A stretch of DNA of 64,000 nucleotides. It comes from Cichorium intybus. Taxonomy: Eukaryota; Streptophyta; Magnoliopsida; Asterales; Asteraceae. The stretch covers positions 123,322,819-123,386,818 of the forward strand of contig CM042009.1 in NCBI GenBank assembly GCA_023525715.1. The letters run 5' to 3'. A program made the translations under genes and the position numbers. Positions 37,008-49,005 of this stretch are shown one piece after another. The notes under the pieces were generated by a model, which was not told where the DNA came from, ran no database searches, and saw only the letters and a list, made by a program, of their open reading frames with translations. Within the stretch, counting starts at the first letter, position 1, and the number at the start of each line of letters is the position of its first letter.

Positions 37008-37850
37008 TCGGGTATGGGTTATTTTGGTATTGGGTAATTTGGTTACGGGTTAATCGGGTATGGGTCATATGGGTAACAGAAATAGGTTGCTATTAGGAGT
37101 TTAGAATTTGAAAGTAGATTGTTATTATGACAATAAATCTTAAATTTTTTGCATGATAATTTTGAAAGAAGTTTTCACAAAATGGAGAAGACAATCGTAA
37201 ATTGAACAGACAAGGCTGGAAACTAAATGTGTATACTCACATAGAAACCAAATATATTCATCTAAACGTCAATATTTTTACATATAGCAAGTTCTTTAAA
37301 TATTTGTACAATAGTTATAACGCATAACACAAGCACTAAAGAAAACCATTACAACTATTTATGAAATGATTAATTAAATATTTTCTGGGTTCACTTCACA
37401 GTAAATTCTAGTTATCGATTTCACACCTTTTTCGCTGAGTTTCTATGATCGAGAATGTTGTTATATTATTCAAAAAATCGGTAGGTGTGGTCATCCTCCC
37501 ATAATTGTAATTAATATCAATCTTTGAAATGTTTATAATAAAATTAACCAAATTGAATGGAAGATCAAAATCACTTCATTTGTATCTTTTTGGAATTAGC
37601 TAATTACAAAACTATCCAAAAACTATGTGGAACCTATACAATTGCTATTTTATTTATTAGTCCTTATTTGGATAATTTGGGTTACCCAAAATTTATAAAT
37701 ATTACCCATTAACTGAACTGAATAACCTGAATAAGACACCTGAAACACGAATAAGCTACTCCGAAACATGAATAACCCGGACCGTTTAACTCATTTATTA
37801 TTTGGTTCGGACGGGTTATTCGGGTATTTTTTTTTCACACCCCTAGCTGG
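37008..37850. mobile_element. Possible hAT-like MITE with GGGTTA/CGGGTA subterminal words
   Basis: Both ends are rich in GGGTATGGGTTA/TAACCCG-type words in opposing orientation; the right end reads CACCCCTAG, compatible with a TAGGGGTGTG terminus. The middle is AT-rich with no ORF. A clear target duplication was not found. Confidence 0.35.
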
Positions 37851-38438
37851 TACCATACATAATTATTAGGGAGAAAATTTGAATCATATACTCCTATGAC
37901 CATAACATTACACATAATAATTTGCATATTAACATATATAAAAGGTTTACACTGATGCAAACACACAAGCTACTAGTATTTCTTTCATACTTTACACAAC
38001 ATCATCATTACAAAATATTACCAATTTTCATCATTATATAACATTATAACATATTAACTTTAACTTTTCTATCATACAATAACTTAATGACAAGTATGAA
38101 TATGTACTCAACCCCACCTCCCCCCCCTCCCCCGGGGTTTAACTCCATCTGACTGCTTGTCCTCAATTTAGAAACCTTTCATTTTTTAAAACTTGTTTGA
38201 AAACCTTGAAATCATTCAGTCATGTATTTTGACCATGTTTCAAATCCCCAATCAATAATCAAACAAAAACATTCAATTTGATTATCGTCACATACCTCAA
38301 CCTAAATTATCTGAAATTTGTTTGGAAGAAAATACATTTTATTTTAGAAATTGTTTAAAAATATTTTAGAACCGTGGTTTAAGTCCAAGCACACATCACA
38401 TGCATGCTCAAATCCTTTAAATTCAGGTTCTAATGCCA
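37851..38438 (-). mobile_element. 5' internal remnant and primer site of a minus-strand gypsy element
   Basis: Noncoding AT-rich sequence with a G/C homopolymer tract at 38115-38135. At 38438-38426 the minus strand reads TGGCATTAGAACC, a degenerate form of TGGTATCAGAGCC, directly inside the LTR end at 38442. No protein-coding remnant recognised. Confidence 0.5.
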
Positions 38439-38441
38439 ACT

Positions 38442-38785
38442 TGTAACACCCTCATTTTTTTTACAAATAACCATAAAATAAACTAATATATTTTGGACTA
38501 CAAAAGATTTCGTAGAATTTAACAATATTTATCAGGGTACCCCGTGTTACTATTGAACTTAAAATCTAAATAATTTAATATCAGAAGTCTTTAAGACCCA
38601 TAAACTATAAAATATATTACAGATTCACGAGACAGTTATGACATTTCTTTTCCAAAATTACCCATTTAAAACTTGAAAATGTTAAGTATCAACGGGTAAG
38701 AGAAATGCTTAGTGAGCACACAAATCTACACACATTATCACATGAACACATAAACATGTAACAATAAATTTTCCTCATGAATAGG
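38442..38785 (-). mobile_element. 5' LTR fragment of a minus-strand gypsy element
   Basis: Begins TGTAACACCC beside the degenerate primer site and matches 29839-30170. It is truncated at about 38785, where an LTR-like sequence starting TGACAACGCC begins. Confidence 0.65.
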
Positions 38786-40787
38786 TGACAACGCCTATTG
38801 ACAACGCGATCGTCACACGCGTCAAAAACAATTTATAACCCACTATTACTACGTAGATAGGGCAAGCGGGGTCGAGTCCACAGGGATTTAGTGGTTAATC
38901 TTTAACGAGTTGTAAAGTAAATATTGATTGTGATGGTAAAAATATTGAAATAGTAACTTGAAAATAGAGAAAGAATTACTTCCGGTTTAGTTATCAACAA
39001 TTAGGTTCGCATGTTTTATTATAATGATTCCGATATAATTATTTTGACATAATTATAGTTTACTAACAATTGCTATTAGATGGGTAAATACATAACATGT
39101 TGAATCAATTGTTTGTCTTTGTCTAACAATTTAGTAGATTAGGTACAAACAATGGTTTGGCAATATTATGTTTTATCTAAATAATAGTGACATTACAACT
39201 TATTAATCATATTAATTGGGCACAAAGTATATTAAGCGATTATTCGTCTTAACTCGTTATTTAGATGAGATAGGCACAAATAATAAGTTGATAATACTAT
39301 GTCTTGAAAATATGATAACAAGTAGAAGTAAACACAAATGATTCACTAGTTGCATTCAATGATATGAGAGTTTAATAGTTACAATAGTAAAACATTTGGT
39401 CGGAATCAAAGTAAAAACATGTTACACTAAAGGTATGATAACATTACCGGAAGTAATCTGAAGAGATTAGCCTTCCATTCGAGTGATGATCGTGGCGATG
39501 GTCTTGGTGTTCCTCGGCATGTAGCTTGGTGCTTTTACCCTTTGAATTATCTTGAATTACTACTAGAATTACCACCGAAATGGAGAATCTACTGTTTCTA
39601 AACAACTAACTAAGAGAAATTTCGGGATATTACAACTGATTGAGAGTGTTCTTGTGTGAATTGGTAAATTGGTGTCTTGGTTTTGTAAATTGGTGTCTAA
39701 AACCGTGCATAGAAGGCTGCTATTTATACTTGATGAACACAGGGCTCGCGTCGCGACCAAGGGTCCGTCGCGTCGCGAGGGTGCGGCCTAGTGCTGCTTT
39801 TGTCGGCCACTGGTCTGGTTAGTGCGTCTTCTTGGTAGCCTCGCGATTGAAAGTTGGTATTGTCGTGTCCAAGGTCTTCGCGTCGCGACCAGTAGTGCCG
39901 TCGCGTCGCGATTGCTGTAGGGTCTGAAGTCTTTGTGTTTTGCTTTTCTTCACGTCGCGACACAGGGGTCTGTCATGTCGCGATTGCTGTAGCTTTTATG
40001 AGTTTTTCGTATTTTTGCTCTTTTGTTTGGAGCATCACTTCCTCGGGTTTGGTTGTTTAATCAGAGTTTCTTGGGTCTTGATTCATTCTTGTTCCTGAAA
40101 TAAAGCCATAAAAGTTAGCACACAAATCCCTCGTGTTTTCCTCACACCAGCAGCTCCGGAGAACTCTGTTCAAGTTAAACATGAATCGTAATTCATGTTT
40201 AGCCACCTGTTAATATAAGCCTGTTTTGATGTTGAGCTTATCAGGATTTCCTATGGTAATTACCATAGTTCTGACAGATTTGCATCTGCAACACAGCAGT
40301 GGGCCGTGATGTGTAGTGTTTGAACAAATGAGATATTCTCTCGTTAGCTTGCAATTTTAGTGAGGATGTCTGGGGATTAAAGACAAATTAATCATAATTC
40401 TTTTGAGAGAATAATGACATTATAATAGGCTTTCCCCGTGATTTGTGAGATGTTTTCTATGCGAAAACAAATGGCTAGCTTGGGCTAGTGATGACCCGAC
40501 AGTAGATCTATTATCACCGCCAGACTTTTGGGAGTCTGTGGTGTGCATCAGGAGCTGCCGTTGGAATGTGAGCTTTTACCTGGATATTAGGAAAACATGT
40601 ATTCTTATATGAAATACGATCTATTTGGTTAACAGACGAGGTAGGTTAGACGGGTCTGTCTGAACCATATCTGTTATAGAGAAGCATTTTGCATGTTTTA
40701 AGACAGTTTTTGAGTTCCTTCGTGTTGCCCAAAAATACGGTTTTCGTGTGCCTCTGAGCGTCTTTATGCGATAAAACGGTCTTTTAA
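38786..40787. mobile_element. Noncoding LTR-like segment of a gypsy (Athila-like) element
   Basis: Starts TGACAACGCC, like the start inferred for the LTR fragment ending at 37007, and contains the phrase GGGTCGAGTCCACAGGGATT, which I associate with plant gypsy LTRs. It carries a CpG-dense block of repeated TCGCGTCGCGA-type words at 39745-39990. No coding sequence. Right boundary set only by the next LTR. Confidence 0.4.
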
Positions 40788-41782
40788 TGATAGTGTTTTA
40801 TTGTAAAAATAAAGCACTATCACCTATCAATATCAAGTATTTTAGTCGTTGTTAGGCCCTATTCTTGATGAATTTATATCGTATATGCTATGATATTACT
40901 CACTTTCGTGCTAGGACTTGTGTGTAAGAAAAAGATGAAAACAGGGACTAAACATGGACAAAATGAAAGAAGTTTGGATAAAAGCCATTTCAGTCGAAGT
41001 CGTACGCGCGCCGCGGGAAGAAGACACGCGCTTCGCGCATAGTCAAAGATGAGGCAGTGACTTGAAATTCAAATAGCGAAAAAACGGGGATAAGGCATTA
41101 CGCGCGCCACGGATCCATGTCCTGCGCTACGGATTGCCAGATTTCACAACTATAAATAAAGGTCATTAGGTCGAATTTTAGAGGCGAAGAACAACCCGTA
41201 AGGTGGACCTAAGGCTTCTTTGACTCAGAGATTCGGATTTCAGCACAACAATTGGTATTCTTTTATGTTTTCAATTTTAGTTTAATAATCTTTAGTTTAG
41301 CTTAGCTTCAATTCTATTGTTTCTGGATTGTTTAGATTAGTAGCAGTAGTTTAGTTGGATTAGTTTCAGATTTCAGTACCCTTTGTTCTTTGCATTTGAG
41401 TTTTAATTCAAGTAATCATTCGGTTTATGGTTTATTTGCACTTTTTCGGTATTATTATGCTTGGATGTGATTTGAATGAGTGTGGCTTGTTTGTTTGCTT
41501 CTTAATTCTGGACTTAGCTTCTGATTTCAGTAAGTAACTTTAGTTTATAGTCTGGTTTATGTTTGATTTGGTTTTTGGCATTTGTTTTGGTGTTGTGTTT
41601 TTATTTGTTTTTTCGGGAAAGTAGAAGCAACACCGCTGGCTGTAGCGTGACACTACAGTTGGTATTCTGCCGTTCTATTTTGACCACCAAACTCCTGCAG
41701 ATCGACCGTTGCTACTGTTATACTAGTTAGTAAGTGAGGTTTATTTTACTATTTTTGACCGCATAACGACCTAGGCGTATCA
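40788..41782 (+). mobile_element. 5' LTR (995 bp) of an Athila-type gypsy element
   Basis: Starts TGATA and ends TATCA, followed by an Athila-type primer site. The start is defined by the inverted TGATA/TATCA match. The first 36 bp form a strong hairpin (TGATAGTGTTTTATT pairing with AATAAAGCACTATCA). CpG-rich modules occur at 41003-41040 and 41099-41135. A related fragment lies inverted at 36655-37007. Confidence 0.7.
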
Positions 41783-41786
41783 AATT

Positions 41787-41805
41787 TGGGCGTCGTTGTC
41801 GGGGA
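41787..41805 (+). other. Primer-binding site, tRNA-Asp type (Athila)
   Basis: TGGGCGTCGTTGTCGGGGA matches, with a few changes, TGGCGCCGTTGCCGGGGA, complementary to tRNA-Asp and diagnostic of Athila-like elements. Confidence 0.8.
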
Positions 41806-41921
41806 GTTGTGCGCTTAGGATAGAAGATCAGTAGGGTTGTTTCTGATTTTTGATTTAGTTTTGGTCATTTAGTTTAGTTAGTAATTTGATTTTTGGTTTG
41901 ACGATCGTTTTGCACTAGTGC

Positions 41922-43660
41922 ATGCGTACCCGTCGGGGTGAGCAGACATCACCTTTGTTATTTGATTCTGAAATTGAACGAACCGCGCGCAGCAATCGTG
42001 TGCATAGGTATTTGATTAGCATGAGTCCCAGTAGTGTAGTAATAGAGGATGTCATAATGAGCCTACGGGCGAGGTCACGGGGGGAGTACCATTTGTACCC
42101 CCAGTTTCTGAGTTTTATATAGGAAGTACTAGTGCTAATGGTGGTGCAGCTTCAGCCCCTACACCCATACCATCATGCACCCAACCTTTGGTCCAACCTT
42201 TTAAGTCAACCTGTTGCAAACCCTTTAGGAAATCCCATATCTACTGCGATGGCTTGGGGAGCGCCGACCCGAGATGGCACCCCGCATCCGCGACAGCAAG
42301 TACCGATTTCTCAACCACAACCTTTACATCAACCACCCATCTACAAACCGCAACCACCATTTCAACCTATACCACCACCAACCCAAACCCAACCACAACC
42401 TCAAATGCAACCTCAACAACCACAATACCAGTACCAGGAAGTAGATCCAGCTTACGATAAGGAAGATGAAGGATGGATATCGAATCATCCAGTCCAACAA
42501 CAACAGCAATGGAATCGAGGTCGGGGACCTCCAAGGAGATATCAACAGCAGCATGAACCATATGGGCAGCGACTTTATAACAATGAGTTATATGACGGTA
42601 ATTTCGTTCCACCTCTGTATTTTGCTCAACCGATGGGGGAGTCGGTTGCATCACACTTCCAACCCAGGGAGTATGATGATGCTTTGCCCATTTATTTCCC
42701 TGAAAATGTTGAGAATCAAGTAGAAATAAGGCCCCAATTGTTAGGAGTGTTAACGCAGTTCAGAGGATATAATACTGATGATCCATATAGTCATTTATAT
42801 GAATTCTTAGCAATAGCGAATGCCAATACTCCTAGAAACATCAATAAGGACACTTTTTGGTTGAGATATTTCCCTTTACTTTAAAGGATAAGGACAAGTA
42901 TTGGTTTACATCATTACAACCTAATAGTATTACTACCTGGGACTCTAGGAGCAAATGAAAGCCAAATTTCTTCAAGAATTCTACCCAGCCAGCAAGACCA
43001 TGGAGATTAGGCGAGCCATTCATGACTTCCAGCAGAAGCCAGGAGAGGCGTTCCATGATGCGTTCGAACAATTAAAGGAGTTGATGTGATCTTGCCCACA
43101 TCATGACGTTCCACGATGGCAGCTGGTGAAGTTATTTTTCGATGGGGTGGACCTGACAAATCAAGTAATGATTAATGCTTCATCTAGCGGAACAATAATG
43201 ATGCAGGAACCAGATGACGCCTGGCGATTTTTGGAACAACTCAGTAATGGGTCTAAGGCAAACTTTTCTGCAAGGAAACTAGTAAGTACCGCGGCAGCAG
43301 TAGGTGCAGATGCCGACTGGATAAAGGAAGTTAAGAAAGAAATAGGAGACCTGAATAAGAAGTTTGATAGGTTAATGGCGAATATCCAAAATGGTCCACC
43401 GAATCAACAGCAAGGCAATCCACAAGGGCAAAGGCCTCAGGAGGTTAATCAAGTCTATAGTCAAGGTCAAGGGCAATACAACAATAATGGACGACCTTAC
43501 AGACCCTATAACCAAGGGACCCAGAATTACAACAACAACAATATGCAAAGCAATTATCAAGTACAACCTTCTAATCAACCGAGACAATTTCAGGCCTGGA
43601 ATAACAGTGGTCCCAGTGGAAGTAACAATAGCAATAGGGGCTGACCAACACCAACAACAA
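41922..43660 (+). pseudogene. Athila-type gag with a few stops
   Basis: N-terminal start MRTRRGEQTSPLLFDSEIER; a Pro/Gln-rich stretch (about 42290-42440); then the retrotransposon gag domain spread over frames: LLGVLTQFRGYNTDDPYSHL, the FYPASKTMEIRRAIHDFQQK-type block (about 42980-43035), HDAFEQLKEL, and an intact frame from 43126 (LFFDGVDLTNQVMINASSSG, DDAWRFLEQLS). A Gln/Asn-rich tail follows to 43644. Frameshifts near 42880 and 42950 and a stop near 43087 break it. Confidence 0.82.
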
Positions 43661-43756
43661 CACCCCAAAGAGTCAGGATAACATGATAGCCAAGATGTAT
43701 GAGCTTGTGAACACTAGCCAGCAGCAGTCCTAAGCGAATGTAAGGTTATTGCCAAT

Positions 43757-44921
43757 ATGGAAAGGCAGATAGCTCAAATGGCCGAAGATCAACGCAAAAG
43801 AGACAGTGGTAAACTCCTGAGCAGCACGAAGATGAACCCAAACCATACACAGAGGGTCAGTAAGGAGCATGTTAATGTTGTGGAGACAGAATGGAGGAAG
43901 TTCACAATGGAAGACCTGATAGGAAAGGAAAGTGAAACTAAGGATAACGAAGAAGTTCAGAAAGAAGAGCAACCGACAGTCGCTGGTATTAAGCAGAAAA
44001 AGAAAGACAAAAAGGAGAAAAAGAAGCAGGACGTACCCAGCATGCCAAGTGGGCCATCGATCAACCAACCTTTATGGGATGAGCTAAGAAATGCACCCGA
44101 AGATACGAAGATTCTTCAGGAGATGTGTAAGAAGAATGAAAAGCTGAAGGTGCCAACACCAGAGACGTTGCGATTGACTGTCAAAGCGAGTGAGGCTTTG
44201 TTGGGAACATTGCCCAAGAAGGAAAAGGATACGGGTTCACTGTTAATCATTGTCACGGTGGGCGACGTCATTATTAGGAACACATTAGTGGATTTGGTAG
44301 CGAGTGTCAATGTTCTGCCGGGATACCTTTATGATAAGTACAAAAATGAGGAACTAGAACCCGCGAAAACGGTGTTACATTTGGCGGATCAGTCGACAAA
44401 AGTTTCCTGAGGTAAGCTGACAAACGTGGGTCGGTGATTTCTTTTATCCAGTAGTCTTTCTCGTGATGGAGTATGAAAGCTTGGAGGACGCGCCTGCACT
44501 AATATTGGGACGTCTATTTTTAGCCACAGCTGGGGCTGTGATGGACTGTAAGACAGGGGACATTGACATTTTCTTTGGGACACGAAAGCGTAGGCTGAAT
44601 ATGTTCGGGTGTCCGATATCTTTACCGCCAGGGTATGATGATAAATATTTGAGCAACAGACCACTTATGGCACCAAGAGCTGGTGGTAAAGGTAAGAATC
44701 AGGTACAAGAAAATGGAAGCGATGAGGAAGAGATTTTGTGGGAAGCAAAGAGACATCCACTGGCATCCGTCGATAAGATGCAACTGTTAGATATGATCGA
44801 GATGATGGAACTAAAGCACCAGCAGTATGAGAAGGACACACTTTGCAGGGAGGCAAAGGTCTTTCAGATCCTGGACGCTCAACAACAGTGGATCAGTCAA
44901 GTGATTGACCGGATGACGTAA
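43757..44921 (+). pseudogene. Athila-type gag end and protease, altered active site
   Basis: 43757-44410 runs from the gag end (RKRDSGKLLSS, HTQRVSKEHVNVVE) into protease (PEDTKILQEMCKKNEKL, SLLIIVTVGDVIIRNTLVDL). The catalytic DLGAS-type triad reads DLVAS: the essential Gly is replaced by Val. After a stop at 44410, a second frame from about 44463 carries the protease end (MEYESLEDAPALILGRLFLA, GYDDKYLSNRP). Then comes a charged helical stretch to 44921 where reverse transcriptase would be expected. RT, RNase H and integrase are absent. Confidence 0.78.
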
Positions 44922-45009
44922 CTCACGACATTGCTTGCAACATTGGTCCATGATTTTGCGCCGGAGATGAGGAGAATGATGCCAGAATAGGACACGGAAG
45001 AATAAGAAG

Positions 45010-45787
45010 AAGTACATCTGGCTAAAGACGTTAAACTTAGCGCTTGTTGGGAGGCAACCCATCCATAAATAGGTTAGGTATTGTGTTTGTAGAAGTAATT
45101 AGGAAAGTATAATCATCGTCATTGCAGGGATTCGTGGTACAAGGCAAGTGTGGGGTCAAACAAAGGACTTTGAAAGAGTTAAGAGGTGCAACGCGGTGAA
45201 GCTTGAGCCGCGCCGCACGTTCGCAAGACAACCCGATGCGCAGGAGTTGAATTGGACATGCACAACGCGGATCACCTTTACGCACGCCGCGGATTATGAT
45301 CGGTCAGAAACCACTTATAAGGTACGTTAACACCATCGCATACAAACAAACACACGTCGTGCAACAGCGCAACAATCAACCAAGAAATTTTCGTGCATTT
45401 CTCTCATAATTCTAGTTTCTACTATCGAGGTATGTCATTTGAACTCGTTTGTGAAAGTTATTACATCCATTTGGCGTACGAATTTGATCAGATTGGTCGA
45501 ATGTAGAAAACTTAGAAAATCGGCAATGTCGATTCGTAAGGTGTTGCATTTGCAAAATCTTCACCATAGAGGGGCTAATCGGTAGTTAGGATGCCTTGTG
45601 ATTGCTTGGGATTGAGTTTAACAGGTTATTTTGGTAAGTTTTGGAAAATTTTCGCACCAGACGTACGGCGCGACGCGCCATGTTCTTGAGCCGCGTCGTG
45701 CGTATCAGGGCGACGCGCGATAAGATCCGCTGCGCGCGTGAGGACTAATTTGCAAACTTTTTGTATGTTGTGATTTCTTGTGTGCAG
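45010..45787 (+). other. Athila post-pol spacer with CpG-rich modules
   Basis: At about 45030-45062 the sequence TTAGCGCTTGTTGGGAGGCA occurs, which I associate with the region after integrase in Athila-like elements. The rest is leader-like and noncoding, with GC modules at 45187-45300 and 45660-45750 (GGCGCGACGCGCC, CCGCGTCGTGCG, GGCGACGCGCG). Confidence 0.6.
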
Positions 45788-46644
45788 ATGGGCGATTACA
45801 GACAGGGACATCCGTTCCTACAGTTTCCGGACATACTAGAGGAGACCCCACGCTATCGCATTCGACTCGGGGAGCTCTATACCCGACCAGTCCTTGGTGT
45901 GATCAGCTTTGATCGCGTGATTTTGACCTAGGCGGGGCTATGGGCCGAGCTCTTGCCTTTCATTCACTGTACCTGGACCGAGGAGACGCACACTTTTACT
46001 TGCCGGGGCAGGGACAAGATCATAGCCATTGCGGATGACGTGGTGTACAAGGAGGCGCGGTCCAGCTGATCCGATTCAGGCTGGGAGAGTCGGGAGTGCA
46101 CTTTACGGGATTTCTCCAGACGTACTGGGATCTACACCGAGGCGACGAGGGGTATTCACTTAACACCCTTCTTTACCGCCTGCTTCAGGGATCAACCTTA
46201 CAGGGAGGCTAATGCAGTCATTTGGGTAGCCATGTCCAACGAGATGTTTGAGGCTGGTTCGGCCAAGGAGAGCCAGATACACGATCCACTTCACTGACTC
46301 ATGCACCGGATTGTGTCCACCTCCATCATGCAGAGGAGGGGATGCAAGAAGGTGTCTGGAGAGGATATGTTCTACATGTGGGTCCTCTCCGATCCCAGCA
46401 GGTTCCTCAACCTGCCGTATGCACTTGCGGTTTCACTGACGACCCGGGCGGCGGGAATGTCTGCCAGTAGTCATATGGCCGGTGGGCACTTCATTACCTG
46501 CTTGGCCCGATCATACGGGATTTTGACTGCCGAGGTTATTGCCAGCATGGCCCTGACACTACCCACGAGCGCCTCGATACGTTATTTCAAGAACATGGGA
46601 TTATTCAGCAAGTTGGAGGCTTTTATTGCATTTTACCTAACTTA
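45788..46644 (+). pseudogene. Athila-specific ORF in the envelope-like position, frameshifted
   Basis: Starts MGDYRQGHPFLQFPDILEET and continues through several frames; the last part (46301-46644) reads MHRIVSTSIMQRRGCKKVSG, DMFYMWVLSDPSRFLNLPYA, GHFITCLARSYGILTAEVIA. I associate this pattern with the Athila 'ORF1/envelope-position' protein family. The role is unproven; breaks near 45930, 46070, 46190 and 46296 make this copy nonfunctional. Confidence 0.65.
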
Positions 46645-47709
46645 AATATCTCATACTTCCATCATTGGCCATTAATGGTTGATGCTAAATCACTCGAATT
46701 ACAGGGTATATATGTTTTTTATATTATATATAATTGTTGGGATTTGATCATAATAACAAAACAATTTGTGAAACATAATATTTAACAAGATCAAATCAAA
46801 AGTTCGTAACAAAAACAAGTAAGGATCATACAGTTCATAACTAAGATCATGCAGTTCATAGCAATTGCAGCAACTAAAGATGAATCAGAAATTCATACAT
46901 CAGTTTGGATGTAAGTTCATAACCAAGATCATGCAGTACATGCAGTTATTCAAATTTATAATAATAGTTGAGATAAGCATAGTTATGAGTTCTCGATGTT
47001 TACCATACTAGATTCAATTCGCTTTGATGTTATTTATGATTTGTAATCCTATGTTGGTGTTAAATGTCATAAATGCATTTCTTTATGATTTTAACTTGTC
47101 AATGTGTTCAATCAAAATACGCCCTTTGACTAAACATAATTCTTAATATGCAACCTAAACACACTCTTAAATTGGATAAAAAAACTACATTAAGATGTTG
47201 TACAATTACCAACAATGTTCATTTCTTCTCATACGATCAAACGTGTGTAAACATGTGATCAAGTTCTAACAAGAATTCTTGTTATTTGTTACCAATCGTC
47301 AACTTTGTAAAACCGTTAGGTGCTCTACTTAGTTAATTAGACATGTATGAATTCAATTTATCTAAGTGGCCAGTCAAAACAAATCAAATTCAATACTAAA
47401 AGTTAAAACAAGAAAATGATCACTAGGATTTAATCATAAACAAACATCAAACTAAAAGCTTCAATCTAAACGATAAACATGTCTGAACACAAAATCCTGA
47501 AATGACTAGATCACAACGAGAAGTTTCGTAAATAAAACTAACAAAGTTGCTTACGACGAAATATAAGTAAACCAGATCGTAAAAGACGTTATATGGGCTT
47601 CTAAACCTTCAGAAAATTTGCCTTTGATGCTTTCTCGAACGAAATTAGGGTATGCCGCCGCCATGTGATCCTTTGTGTCCCCTTTAGGGTTAAGAGATCA
47701 TTTATTTAT
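46645..47709. other. Intergenic; possible LTR-like segment and a short exon-like piece
   Basis: TTGTTGGGATTTGATC at about 46735 looks like a copia LTR start, but no end was found. AAGATCATGCAGT-type direct repeats occur at 46830-46945. On the minus strand from the ATG at 47664, MAAAYPNFVRESIKGKFSEG is encoded before a possible splice donor (GAAG|GTTTAG); I do not recognise the family and cannot show further exons. Confidence 0.3.
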
Positions 47710-48304
47710 TGTAACGCCCCGATTTTCATAGATATATTTTTTCAAAATCGCAATAACGCCAAAAGTGCAATAACGCTAAAAGCACATTAACGCTATCGCT
47801 TTAGCATAGTTGCCAACTTCAACTTTTAAAAACTTTTCTCATGACATAAAGTCATGTCTTAAAATATCGGTCCCAACAAAAACATTTAAGTTTTAAGAAA
47901 ATGTTTAAACAACTTCGGGAGTTACAACTCCATATCATACTATACCATAGAAAGCAAGTTAGGATACAAACCGTTACATCGGCCAAAGCTCACTCCTTCT
48001 AAAATCCCAATTTCTTCGGGTCATCTACTTGCTTCTATCAGTCGTGTCTAGAACCTGGGATACATGGCATAAAATAAAATACGTAAGACAAAAATGTCTC
48101 GTGAGCTACATGGGTTTGGACACAAAACATTTATAAACATAACATATATCATTTTCAAAATCTTTGTAATCAAATCATATCTAACACTTGCTGTTAAAAT
48201 CATTATAATTGAAATGTATCATCGTTTTGCTTTTAAAGCCTTTCCTAAAAAAGTTTGTCATTTTAAAACTTTCATTTCTTAAACTTGACCGGTATTCAAA
48301 CACA

Positions 48305-48505
48305 TTTGGATTTTTATACTTAGGGCCTTAATCACACTTAGTGATACCCCAAGTCTATACTGAGATGGTAAGAACATAATCAAACCACATCAGCGTCTTA
48401 TCACATGCTTTGACTGGTATCTCAACATGCTTTATTTTTATACTTAGGATAATCACGCTTGGTGATATCCCAAGTCTATACTGAGATGAAAAGAACACAA
48501 TCAGT
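48305..48505. repeat. Direct repeat of about 125-160 bp, two copies
   Basis: TTTTTATACTTAGG...AATCAC(A/G)CTT(A/G)GTGATA(C/T)CCCAAGTC and CTATACTGAGATG occur at about 48311-48366 and 48436-48487. Inside the LTR. Confidence 0.8.
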
Positions 48506-48714
48506 CCATCCTAGCATCATGTGTTTTAGGACATCTACTTCGCGAAGGGGAAGGTACCACCCCAGTAGATTCCTCTATATTCCCTTGTGGGAACATCATG
48601 GCCCGGGCAAAAGCATTTCCATTGCTTCACATTGTTGAATGTTTCTTGTCTCAAATACCAATCATTCATAAACATAACATTGCTAGTTATCAAAACATTC
48701 ATTCGCAAATACAT

Positions 48715-49005
48715 TAAGGCTAGATGCCGAAACATTCTTTCATAACAATATATGGCTCAATGCCAAAACATTCTTTCATAACTTTCATAGGCTAAACGCC
48801 AAAACATTCTTTCCTAACTTTCATAGGCTAAACACCAAAACATAACTTTCATAACTTTCATAGGCTAAACGCCAAAAACATACTTTCAAATCTTTATGGC
48901 TTGATGTCAAAACATACTTTTCAAACATAGTAGGCTTAATGCCAAATCATACTTTCAAAACATAGTGGCTTAATGCCAAATCATACTTTCAAACATAGTA
49001 TAAAA
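48715..49005. repeat. Tandem array, about 8 units of 35-40 bp
   Basis: Units of the form GGCT(A/T)AA(A/T)GCCAAAACAT followed by (A/T)CTTTCA(T/A)AACTTTCATA repeat from 48715 to 49000, progressively diverged. Inside the long LTR. Confidence 0.85.

Noticed and set aside
38100..38140. C-rich homopolymer tract as a G-quadruplex element
   Set aside because: It is a single C-run followed by GGGG, without the four-run spacing needed; it could also be a sequencing artefact.
42324..42654. Minus-strand ORFs rich in Leu/Trp over the Athila gag
   Set aside because: They are antisense to the Pro/Gln-rich gag stretch; composition explains the open frame.
48715..49005. CRISPR-like array
   Set aside because: It is an ordinary degenerating tandem repeat inside an LTR without constant repeat/spacer structure.
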